Source: a virus. From it: a DNA stretch of 27,268 bases. Positions 14,675 to 20,006 of the stretch are shown one piece after another (the first letter of the stretch is position 1; the number at the start of each line of letters is the position of its first letter). The notes under the pieces were generated by a model. The model worked only from the letters and a program-made list of their open reading frames with translations. It had not been told where the DNA came from and did not search any database. The translations under genes were made by a program, and so were the position numbers. The DNA is taken from IMG/VR virus record IMGVR_UViG_3300047678_000047, positions 1-27,268 of that record. The stretch is one strand, 5' to 3'.

Positions 14675-15124
14675 CTACGGCACTTTTGCCGTCTCAAGCG
14701 TCAACACATCAACGCCGTTGCCGCAGCCCGAATCGAACATGGCTGTAAGCTCTACAGCTTCGCGCGCCGACTTCCCAAGGTGCATGGCCATGAGCGCGAA
14801 GTCTCGGCCGCATCCAATCGCAAAGCGGCGATCTTCAATGACGCTCGGATATGGGCTGCGCTCATAGGTATGAAGAGTACCGTCCGCGCGCACGACAATG
14901 ATGGCGGACCAGTCTTCCTTGTCCCGCTGCGCGGCAGGGAACGCGTCCACCTTTTCGCCATCGCGGAACCAGGCGAGCATCTGGGCATTCAGCGCCGACT
15001 CTCCAGACAATCCGATCAGCGCATCGCCGACACGAAAAATCTTGCTAGTCGTCGTGATGAGCGTGCCGCGGCTTTGCCGCTTGTCCGCCGCCAGTGTCTT
15101 GCCGTCCCATGCGATGCAGGTCAT
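14675..15124 (-). CDS. HslV/proteasome-like Ntn hydrolase (family T1 peptidase type)
   Basis: The product has 149 residues from ATG 15124, with ATGA overlap to the upstream gene. It begins Met-Thr (MTCIAWDGKTLAADKRQ), so removal of Met would expose the catalytic Thr of the T1 peptidase fold. Asp14 in LAADKR and Lys28 in TTTSKIFRVGD match the Asp17 and Lys33 positions of HslV/proteasome beta subunits, allowing for a shorter first hairpin. GLSGESALNAQ, SAIIVVRADGTLH and AIGCGRDFALMAMHLGKSAR follow the HslV order (core loop, second sheet, then GSG-x-A and the helix starting SAREA). The gene is between terminase and portal. It might process a head protein or a host target. No ATPase partner (HslU-like) is seen in the window. 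The activity is inferred. Confidence 0.8.
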   Translation of the reverse strand: MTCIAWDGKTLAADKRQSRGTLITTTSKIFRVGDALIGLSGESALNAQMLAWFRDGEKVDAFPAAQRDKEDWSAIIVVRADGTLHTYERSPYPSVIEDRRFAIGCGRDFALMAMHLGKSAREAVELTAMFDSGCGNGVDVLTLETAKVP

Positions 15125-15297
15125 CGGAACCACTCCGTAAATCCGCACCGGACGCAGCGCTGCGCGACTGGGTTGTCGCCTTTGCTCAGGAGCTGGAACT
15201 CGTGGATTGAACAAGGGCCCGGCTTCGGGCGCTTGTGGGTCTTTGCGTCTGCGGCGCGCGCCTTTTTTAGGAGGCGTTTTAGGACTTCGGCCTTCAC
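15121..15297 (-). CDS. Small zinc-ribbon-like protein next to terminase
   Basis: Starting at GTG 15297, shortly after the TerL stop, the product has 58 residues. Basic N-terminal helix (VKAEVLKRLLKKARAADAK) is followed by CSIH...CVRCGFTEWF, a Cys-x2-His plus Cys-x2-Cys arrangement that could hold one zinc ion. In-frame ATGs at 15378 and 15390 would lengthen it by overlapping the TerL gene, and their extra residues are not convincing. AAGGAG lies 20 bases before the GTG, too far to decide. The end overlaps the Ntn hydrolase start (ATGA). A role in packaging or DNA binding is possible but unproven. Confidence 0.6.
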   Translation of the reverse strand: MKAEVLKRLLKKARAADAKTHKRPKPGPCSIHEFQLLSKGDNPVAQRCVRCGFTEWFR

Positions 15298-15307
15298 GGT
15301 GCGATGC

Positions 15308-16732
15308 TCAAAGTCTCGCTCCTTGTGCTGCGCTCTTGGTGTAGTCGTAGGGTTCAGGTTTGCGCCCGATGTCGCCATAGGCGACAGCATAGCGCCGCAT
15401 CATGTAGGCATATCGCATGCCGTCAAGAACGTCGTCGGCAGCCTTCACAATGTGTCCGCTGTCGTCGCGGTGATATTGCAGGAACTCATCGAAGAAGTCT
15501 CGCAAGCCTGCAAACACCTTGAACTTGCCCTTCATCATCAGGTCTCGAATCTCAAATATTCCAGCCTCGACACCGTTCGAGCCATCGGGCCAGGTGGCGT
15601 GATTCGGCAGCAGTTTGAACCCGGCTTCGACATAGTAGGACTTCTGCTGTTTTGCGCTGCCCTTCTCGGTCTGCAGTCCGTCAGCGGGCCAAGCGGTTGG
15701 CACTCCTTGCGCCCATGACTTCGTTGCCGCCCAAGCATCACTTGGCATCACGCGAGACTTCTTCCAGGCCTTGACGAGATAGAAGCACTCGGCATCGCGG
15801 TCCTCCACGAGCTGGACCTGAGCCTGCGGATGATCAAAGCCAAAATCCATGCCGTCGATCACCCGGAAGTGCGGCGGGATTGCGAATGGAGCGCACGTCA
15901 CATCCTCTTCGGCGATGTCGTAGATTCGACCGTGGCCGAGCATAGGAACGCCCTTCGTGCGCATCTCGCGTTGATGCGCGGGGAAGCTGGCCAGCAGGTC
16001 CGCCTTGACCTGCTCGCTCAGGTGCGGCGCATCGTCCCACCCCTTTTGCATACAGAACTGCGCTCGGCTCGGGTTGTCCATGAACTGGATCACCAGTTCA
16101 GTGCGCCCGTTCTCCGGGGTGAAGGTCAGGATGCCGCGCCCGCCTCGGCCGCGATTGCCTGATGCTGTACGCACCAGAACCTGCGGAAATATCGCAGCGT
16201 CTCTCGGCTCTTCGTCGATGTGGAACCAGTCCACGGCATCGCCCATCAGCGCGTGCTGACCCTGGCTGTAGCTCCAAAACTGGATTCGAGCCGTGCCGCC
16301 GGATGAGTGGCGCACCAGCAGCGTCCGCACCGCGTTTGGCGTGCCTGTCATTGACTCGTAGCCGATGATGCGATCAGCGGGAATCAGACCGCCCGCAAAG
16401 GTCTCGCCGTTCTTGCGCCCCACAAGTGGCGTCTGTAGGAGGTCGCGGGTCTTCTCGCCTGAGTAGCCAAGGCACCATATCAGCGGCGCATGGTCGAAGC
16501 GGTGCCCAGGCCAGTCCTCTGGATATTCGCCCAGCGCGTGGATTGCGTCGACGTAGGTGCCAAGGTAGGTCTTGCCGATCCGGTTGGCAGCTATCAGGCA
16601 GCACTGCGCACAGGCAGAGGTCGCAGCGATGAACTCGACTTGCCAGCCGTACAGGCCGGCGAAGATCGTGCGATAGCGGTTGGCCTCTAGCCTGGCAACT
16701 TGCTCTTCAAGCGCCAGAACAAGCTCTTCCAT
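15308..16732 (-). CDS. terL: Terminase large subunit (packaging ATPase and nuclease)
   Basis: The product has 474 residues from ATG 16732, two bases after the TerS stop; TTG 16750, with an AGGGG nearby, would add six residues. In the longer numbering, Walker A is AANRIGKT at 54-61, Walker B is DWFHIDEE at 174-181 with catalytic Glu, and the coupling motif lies near LTFTPENG (208-215). The C-terminal RNase H-like nuclease shows GMDFGFDHP at 300-308 (first Asp), ADGLQTEKG around 356-364 and ADDVLDGMRYA at 438-448 (last Asp). All metal ligands expected for the terminase nuclease are present. It drives DNA into the procapsid through the portal and cuts concatemers. The packaging mode (headful or cos) cannot be read from the sequence. 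Confidence 0.95.
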   Translation of the reverse strand: MEELVLALEEQVARLEANRYRTIFAGLYGWQVEFIAATSACAQCCLIAANRIGKTYLGTYVDAIHALGEYPEDWPGHRFDHAPLIWCLGYSGEKTRDLLQTPLVGRKNGETFAGGLIPADRIIGYESMTGTPNAVRTLLVRHSSGGTARIQFWSYSQGQHALMGDAVDWFHIDEEPRDAAIFPQVLVRTASGNRGRGGRGILTFTPENGRTELVIQFMDNPSRAQFCMQKGWDDAPHLSEQVKADLLASFPAHQREMRTKGVPMLGHGRIYDIAEEDVTCAPFAIPPHFRVIDGMDFGFDHPQAQVQLVEDRDAECFYLVKAWKKSRVMPSDAWAATKSWAQGVPTAWPADGLQTEKGSAKQQKSYYVEAGFKLLPNHATWPDGSNGVEAGIFEIRDLMMKGKFKVFAGLRDFFDEFLQYHRDDSGHIVKAADDVLDGMRYAYMMRRYAVAYGDIGRKPEPYDYTKSAAQGARL

Positions 16733-16733
16733 C

Positions 16734-17360
16734 TCAGACCGGGTTGCCAAGGCGCCCCTGAAGTTCTCGAATCCGCGCCGAAAGCTGTTCGTCAGTGATG
16801 CGCGCCAGCGCTTCGCCCTTCTGAGTGTTGTCGACCTCGTATCCGCCCAAGTGCTTCATGAGCATGTCAAGGTAGCCCTTGCGGTCGCCAATCTTGATCT
16901 TCTTGGTGAAGCCGATGGCCTTGCGCTCTTCTCCGCTCCCGCTGAATTCCTCCGTCACCTCGAAGCCGGCCAGCGCTGCGGCCGTATCGTCGTCCAACTT
17001 GGTCACGGACAGCAAACTACCGTCCTCGCCGAAGAACTTGCGCGGGTCGTGGAAGGCGCCGCGCGCAATCTCGCGCAGCGTGCGCTCTAGCGTGATGCAC
17101 GTAGCCTGCTGCACTTTGGCGATGACTTCGGCGCGATGGCTGTCAACCTCGGCTCGAATGTTCACACGACTTAACAGCCTAGATGCCTGCGCCGCCGCCG
17201 TTTTCTCGCTGTAGCCTGCCGCGATGGCTGCTCTACGCCCGTTGCGGTCGATCTTGTACTCGGCGATGAAGACGTTAACATCTGGCTTCTTTGGGGCGCC
17301 TTTCTTGGCCGATTTGTTGCGCGACTTCACGCTGCCTACTTTTGCGCGGACGGTTGGCAT
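16734..17360 (-). CDS. terS: Terminase small subunit
   Basis: The product has 208 residues from ATG 17360, with a strong AGGAGG eight bases upstream. A basic N-terminus (KSRNKSAKKGAPKK) leads into the Terminase_2-type helix-turn-helix (FIAEYKIDRNGRRAAIAAGY, then SEKTAAAQASRLLSR), which recognises packaging sites. The middle and C-terminus hold an ERTLREIARGAFHDPRKFF segment and the characteristic KIGDRKGYLDMLMKHLGGYE region. Immediately followed by TerL. The protein probably oligomerises into a ring that starts packaging. Upstream lies a GIY-YIG nuclease, an unusual companion. Confidence 0.92.
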   Translation of the reverse strand: MPTVRAKVGSVKSRNKSAKKGAPKKPDVNVFIAEYKIDRNGRRAAIAAGYSEKTAAAQASRLLSRVNIRAEVDSHRAEVIAKVQQATCITLERTLREIARGAFHDPRKFFGEDGSLLSVTKLDDDTAAALAGFEVTEEFSGSGEERKAIGFTKKIKIGDRKGYLDMLMKHLGGYEVDNTQKGEALARITDEQLSARIRELQGRLGNPV

Positions 17361-17378
17361 TGCACAATCCTCCTGGGC

Positions 17379-17936
17379 TCAGTGACTAGGAGCCGCCACC
17401 ACTTCAGCGGCGAGTTTGCACGCGAGCGCCATTGCGCGACTCAGGGCGTCGATGTGCTCCATGCGCGCGATGCTGGCCTCATGACTTTGGGGTTCCCAAG
17501 CAAGAGACTTGGCAATTTCCTGGGCCAGCATCTGAACCGTCTCGGCCAGCGTCTTTTCTGGAGTCGGCGCAAAGCTTGATGCTCGGTGGCCTCCGTTTCG
17601 ATTTGTCAGGCCCGCCCACCTGGCTATGGTGGCGCGCTCTATCTCAAGCGCTTCATCGCCCGTTGCGCACTTGGCCAATACGCGATGCTCGACGCGAAGT
17701 CCTTCTGCCAGAATGGCATCGATGCGCGCGCGCTTCTCAGAATTCGTAACGTAGCCGTCTTTCCGAAGCGCTTCCTTCTCGTGTTCGTACACCCGGCGCC
17801 CGCGACCCTTGCCGATGTAGAAGGGCATTCCGTCTCGCGGATCGGCGAGTGCGTAGACGTAGAACGGATAGCCGCGCGCTTCAGCCCCGGCAATCTCGGC
17901 CATCAACTTGTTTGCCGGAGCCTTCTTCGTCGCCAT
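17379..17936 (-). CDS. GIY-YIG nuclease (LEM-3-like group)
   Basis: The product has 185 residues from ATG 17936, one base after the preceding stop. FYVYALADPRDGMPFYIGKG at 25-44 carries both halves of the GIY-YIG signature (here YVY and YIG), followed by RGRRVYEHEKEA with conserved Arg47/48 and His52. EALEIERA near 95-102 supplies the metal-binding Glu, and GLTNRNGG at 109-116 matches the conserved Asn region of this subgroup. The C-terminus is helical. The nuclease would make single- or double-strand DNA cuts. It lies 18 bases before the TerS start. It may be a free-standing homing-type nuclease, or may help packaging or Holliday-junction resolution, as nucleases near terminases do in other phages. 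Confidence 0.82.
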   Translation of the reverse strand: MATKKAPANKLMAEIAGAEARGYPFYVYALADPRDGMPFYIGKGRGRRVYEHEKEALRKDGYVTNSEKRARIDAILAEGLRVEHRVLAKCATGDEALEIERATIARWAGLTNRNGGHRASSFAPTPEKTLAETVQMLAQEIAKSLAWEPQSHEASIARMEHIDALSRAMALACKLAAEVVAAPSH

Positions 17937-17937
17937 G

Positions 17938-18060
17938 TCAGCCGCCTTCCCGCTCGCGGAAGCTGCGCGCCCACTTTCCGCGCTTCTGCGGCCCGTAGCT
18001 GATCGCTGGCTGCACTCGCTGGGCCTGCGCGGTGCGCTTCGGTGCTTTCTTGGGCGTCAT
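17938..18060 (-). CDS. Small basic protein
   Basis: The frame gives 40 residues from ATG 18060 (MTPKKAPKRTAQAQRVQPAI...), overlapping the previous stop as ATGA and ending one base before the GIY-YIG gene. It is very rich in Lys/Arg and ends KWARSFREREGG, so nucleic-acid binding is possible. The same frame extends upstream to 18294, but that part is a shadow of neighbouring genes. Coupled spacing is the main support. Confidence 0.6.
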   Translation of the reverse strand: MTPKKAPKRTAQAQRVQPAISYGPQKRGKWARSFREREGG

Positions 18061-18185
18061 TGCTTCGCCTTTCGCCCCAACTCGGGCACCTTCGCCTTTG
18101 TCGTCGCCAGCGTCGGGCAACAGGCCATCGCTACCGGGCTCGGCATCAGCACTTCGACGCCGCGCGGTAACTCGACTTGGCTCAT
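18057..18185 (-). CDS. Small protein of unknown function
   Basis: The frame gives 42 residues from ATG 18185 (MSQVELPRGVEVLMPSPVAM...), with ATGA overlap on both sides. It has two adjacent Cys (ACCPTLATTK) and a basic end (ELGRKAKQ). No family was recognised. The double coupling argues for a real gene. Confidence 0.6.
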   Translation of the reverse strand: MSQVELPRGVEVLMPSPVAMACCPTLATTKAKVPELGRKAKQ

Positions 18186-18412
18186 GCCTCTTCCTTCGCA
18201 ATCCCGCGCGCCCGCAACCGGATAACGTGCGTCGATTCAAGCAACCCCTCATCCTGCAGCGCGTACACGGCATGGATGGCGGTTTTCCTGGCACACCCGA
18301 GCTTTTGCGCCACTTGATCGAACGACCCTAACTCTTCGCCAGGGTTGCGCGCGAAGAACTCGCGGAGCCTGTCCATGACACTGGCTGTCGGCCGCTCTTC
18401 GGCGCTGGTCAT
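18182..18412 (-). CDS. Small winged-helix DNA-binding protein
   Basis: The product has 76 residues from ATG 18412, with AAGG six bases upstream; an earlier in-frame start at 18451 lies in the preceding gene. Residues 14-66 give a compact winged helix-turn-helix: MDRLREFFARNPGEELGSFD, then QVAQKLGCARKTAIHAVYAL as helix-turn-helix and LLESTHVIRLR as wing. Second gene after the putative late promoter, so it may regulate late transcription or recognise packaging DNA. It is shorter than typical MarR or GntR regulators and has no effector domain. Confidence 0.75.
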   Translation of the reverse strand: MTSAEERPTASVMDRLREFFARNPGEELGSFDQVAQKLGCARKTAIHAVYALQDEGLLESTHVIRLRARGIAKEEA

Positions 18413-18419
18413 GCGAGCC

Positions 18420-18593
18420 TTACAAGCCCATCTTGCCGGCGATGGCCACAAAGAAGCTCTTCACCGCCTCCCACTCGTGGGCCAGGAACGGGGCCGAACT
18501 CTGCTCCAGTTGCTGGAGCTTGAACTCGGCTTCTGCGGCTTTTGCCCGCAGGTCGGCGATTTCAGCGGTCAGCGTCTCTCGAACGGTTGCCAT
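18420..18593 (-). CDS. Small coiled-coil protein, first gene after the late promoter
   Basis: The frame gives 57 residues from ATG 18593 (MATVRETLTAEIADLRAKAA...), ending at TAA 18420-18422. The first 30 residues are a heptad-patterned coiled coil (AEAEFKLQQLEQ) and the second half is amphipathic (HEWEAVKSFFVAIAGKMGL), possibly membrane- or protein-binding. AGGG lies about eight bases upstream of the start. It begins some 25 bases after the predicted transcription start, so it heads the late operon. Function is unknown. Confidence 0.72.
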   Translation of the reverse strand: MATVRETLTAEIADLRAKAAEAEFKLQQLEQSSAPFLAHEWEAVKSFFVAIAGKMGL

Positions 18594-18602
18594 GATGTCG
18601 GC

Positions 18603-18619
18603 CCTGTGGGGTACACAGG
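18603..18619 (-). promoter_or_regulatory. Dyad at the predicted late transcription start
   Basis: CCTGTG and CACAGG are perfect inverted arms around a five-base centre. The dyad begins about seven bases downstream of the -10 box, so it covers the expected start point. It may be a repressor operator, or a hairpin at the very 5' end of the late mRNA. Confidence 0.5.
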
Positions 18620-18625
18620 TCTGAC

Positions 18626-18654
18626 ACCATACGGACGACAGCGGGGGATGTCTA
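18626..18654 (-). promoter_or_regulatory. Sigma70-like promoter for the late (packaging/virion) operon
   Basis: On the minus strand TAGACA (18649-18654; five of six to consensus) and TATGGT (18626-18631; four of six) are separated by exactly 17 bases. No open frame with confidence crosses it, and the first late gene starts about 33 bases downstream of the -10 box. It is the best promoter-like sequence ahead of the terminase-to-tailspike genes. Confidence 0.6.
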
Positions 18655-18751
18655 GGGTGCTGCGTTTTTCACTTGCTGGTCACTTGATGCGCGCTTCGTC
18701 CCGGTGCACCCATTCTTTCCAGATCACGCCGGGCGGCATTTGGCCAAGGTA

Positions 18752-18898
18752 TCAGTGCTCAGCTTGCTGCGGTACACCGACCCGAGTAGTGCTCGGCCGA
18801 AGTCGAACAGGCCGTCGCCATCTGGGATCGGTGAACCCGATCACAAGATCGCACCAACGCACGGCCTTGGCATCGCAGTAAATGCACCGATCGGTCAC
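18752..18898 (-). CDS. Small Cys-containing protein, probably frameshifted
   Basis: GTG 18898 overlaps the upstream stop (GTGA) and gives 48 residues. The first 24 (VTDRCIYCDAKAVRWCDLVI) contain Cys5, Cys8 and Cys17 and look like a zinc-knuckle protein. After GFTDP the frame becomes Arg/Pro-rich (RWRRPVRLRPSTT), typical of an out-of-frame reading. The +1 frame from the same point (18827 region) reads DGDGLFDFGRALLGSVYRSK and ends at 18724, with well-biased codons. One extra base near CCCAGATGG would explain this. A further 15-codon frame (18680-18727) starts GTGA at that stop. No family was recognised. Confidence 0.5.
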   Translation of the reverse strand: MTDRCIYCDAKAVRWCDLVIGFTDPRWRRPVRLRPSTTRVGVPQQAEH

Positions 18899-19098
18899 GC
18901 GAATAGCTCCCCCTGCCCCTCGCACTCCACCCGCCGCGCCCTGGCTCTCAGCAGGCGCGGCGCAGTCTCTTTCGGGGCCATCACCCTGCGCAGATTCGGC
19001 GCCAACCCCAGCGCCTGAGCGCACACCGGGCCGACTGGTCCGGTCGGTGTCTCGACCGTCGCGTGCGTCAGTCGGCGGCGGCAGCGGGTGCAGTGCAT
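18895..19098 (-). CDS. Small zinc-finger protein
   Basis: The product has 67 residues from ATG 19098. MHCTRCRRRLTHATVETPTG, then PVGPVCAQALGL, gives C-x2-C-x-R-x-L and a later GP-x-C, the pattern of small single-zinc proteins frequent in phages and plasmids. The rest is basic (RRVMAPKETAPRLLRARARR), suggesting nucleic-acid contact. It begins one base after the stop of a 31-residue frame and overlaps the next gene by GTGA. Function is unknown. Confidence 0.7.
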   Translation of the reverse strand: MHCTRCRRRLTHATVETPTGPVGPVCAQALGLAPNLRRVMAPKETAPRLLRARARRVECEGQGELFA

Positions 19099-19099
19099 G

Positions 19100-19195
19100 T
19101 CACTCGCTGTAGCCCTGCAGATCGGCGCACGCGGCCACCATAGCGACCCACGTCGCCGGCAGCTTTGCGCGATGGCGGTGCTTGCGACTTTTCAT
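19100..19195 (-). CDS. Very small basic protein downstream of the tRNA cluster
   Basis: The frame gives 31 residues from ATG 19195 (MKSRKHRHRAKLPATWVAMV..., then ACADLQGYSE), ending one base before the zinc-finger gene. Codons are GC3-biased like neighbours. A basic head is followed by a short helix. No strong ribosome site is seen. Support comes from spacing and codon pattern. Confidence 0.5.
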   Translation of the reverse strand: MKSRKHRHRAKLPATWVAMVAACADLQGYSE

Positions 19196-19229
19196 AGTTC
19201 GCGTATCAACGAGTTAGGCGTGTTGTGGC

Positions 19230-19319
19230 TGGCGGAGCGTGAAGGGATCGAACCTTCGCGGCGGTTGCCCACCGGCTGCGGCTTAGCAAGCCGACCCATT
19301 GCCACTCTGGCAACGCTCC
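19230..19319 (-). tRNA. tRNA-Ser(GCT)
   Basis: Acceptor GGAGCGT pairs ACGCTCC; the anticodon loop is TTGCTAA (anticodon GCT, reads AGC/AGT); the T loop is TTCGATC; a long variable arm (CCGGTGGGCAACCGCC region) is present as in normal tRNA-Ser. The discriminator is G73 and CCA is encoded. Last gene of the six-tRNA cluster. Confidence 0.95.
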
Positions 19320-19325
19320 AAGCGA

Positions 19326-19417
19326 TGGCGGACGGTGTAGGGATCGAACCCACGCGGCCAGGTTCGCTGACCATCTCGGTTTTCAAGACCGGTGCATTAC
19401 CGCTCTGCCAACCGTCC
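19326..19417 (-). tRNA. tRNA-Ser(TGA)
   Basis: Acceptor GGACGGT pairs ACCGTCC; the anticodon loop is CTTGAAA (anticodon TGA, reads TCA and other TCN); the long variable arm (GGTCAGCGAACCTGGCC region) and TTCGATC loop are present. G73 and encoded CCA. TCA is expected to be uncommon in a GC-rich host. Confidence 0.95.
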
Positions 19418-19425
19418 GTTGCTTC

Positions 19426-19502
19426 TGGTGCCCCACCCCGGACTCGAACCGGGAGAATCTGGTTTCTAAGACCAGCGCGTATGCCAATTCCGCCAGCGGG
19501 GC
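19426..19502 (-). tRNA. tRNA-Leu(TAG) with short variable loop
   Basis: Acceptor GCCCCGC pairs GTGGGGC (one G-T); the anticodon stem CTGGT/ACCAG carries loop CTTAGAA (anticodon TAG, reads CTA and CTN). The D arm TGGCGGAATTGGCATACGCG is Leu-like and A73 is the Leu discriminator. Only five bases (ATTCT) lie between anticodon stem and T stem, so the long class II variable arm of bacterial tRNA-Leu is absent. Total is 77 bases including CCA. Confidence 0.93.
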
Positions 19503-19510
19503 AATGATCT

Positions 19511-19587
19511 TGGTAGGCCACCCGGGATTCGAACCCGGAACATCCGCCTTTTGAGGGCGTCGCGTCTGCCGGTTGCGCCAGCGGCCC
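19511..19587 (-). tRNA. tRNA-Leu(CAA) with short variable loop
   Basis: Acceptor GGGCCGC pairs GTGGCCT with two G-T pairs; the anticodon loop is CTCAAAA (anticodon CAA, reads TTG). The D arm TGGCGCAACCGGCAGACGCG resembles E. coli tRNA-Leu. The variable region is only ATGTT, as in class I tRNAs. A73 and CCA are encoded; T loop is TTCGAAT. Total is 77 bases. Confidence 0.92.
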
Positions 19588-19596
19588 GATGAATGA

Positions 19597-19683
19597 TGGT
19601 GGAGCGACCTGGATTCGAACCAGGACGGAACTAGCCGACCTCGGGGTTACAGCCCGGTGCCCTACCGAATAGGCGTCCGCTCC
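19597..19683 (-). tRNA. tRNA-Tyr(GTA)
   Basis: Acceptor GGAGCGG pairs TCGCTCC; the anticodon loop is CTGTAAC (anticodon GTA). The variable arm is long (GGTCGGCTAGTTCCGT), as normal for bacterial tRNA-Tyr. The top pair of the anticodon stem is a C-A mismatch. A73 and encoded CCA; T loop TTCGAAT. Confidence 0.93.
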
Positions 19684-19729
19684 GTGATGGAGCGTCAGTA
19701 ACTGAGTCGGGATCGACTGAGTAGGAAGG
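19684..19729 (-). other. Spacer hairpin between tRNA-Tyr and tRNA-Pro
   Basis: The longest spacer within the cluster contains CTGAGTCG-GGAT-CGACTGAG (plus strand), which pairs in seven of eight positions. It could guide precursor processing. No further tRNA is seen in it. Confidence 0.35.
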
Positions 19730-19808
19730 TGGTCTGGGTGGCAGGATTCGAACCTGCGGCCTCCGCGTTCCAAGCGCGGCCGTCTAACCGGGCTGACAAT
19801 ACACCCAG
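19730..19808 (-). tRNA. tRNA-Pro(TGG)
   Basis: Acceptor CTGGGTG pairs CACCCAG; the anticodon stem CCGCG/CGCGG carries loop CTTGGAA (anticodon TGG, reads CCA and other CCN). T stem GCAGG/CCTGC with loop TTCGAAT. A73 and CCA are encoded. First gene of the cluster, about 35 bases downstream of the predicted transcription start. Confidence 0.95.
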
Positions 19809-20006
19809 AGAGATTGAGGGTCGCGGGAGCGAGGCGTTCATGGTGCGCGTATTGTAGCGCGGCACCAGCAGCGCGCAAGGCCCGCACGCTACCATTTGCA
19901 CGCTTCGGAACCACACGCCCAACCCCTCGCTCAAGCGGAGAGCCGCCGGCAGCTTGGGTGGTGTCTTCATGCTTGGTCATGGGGCGTCTCCTGCTTAGCT
20001 CGAACG
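19809..20006 (-). other. Gap between tRNA cluster and HNH-like gene, with two doubtful ORFs
   Basis: Besides the tRNA promoter, AGGAGA stands seven bases before ATG 19980 (MTKHEDTTQAAGGSP...). That frame stays open through all six tRNA genes to 19192, so its 3' part cannot be a normal gene. A second frame from ATG 19970 (MKTPPKLPAALRLSEGLGVW) has better GC3 bias but no ribosome site and also runs into the tRNAs, to 19695. Either a short gene has lost its stop, perhaps when the tRNAs were acquired, or the signals are fortuitous. Confidence 0.35.
19851..19878 (-). promoter_or_regulatory. Sigma70-like promoter of the tRNA operon
   Basis: On the minus strand TTGCGC (19873-19878) and TACAAT (19851-19856; five of six to consensus) are 16 bases apart. 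The region after the -10 box is GC-rich (ACGCGCACC), as in stringently controlled stable-RNA promoters. The first tRNA begins about 43 bases downstream of the -10 box. Confidence 0.65.
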
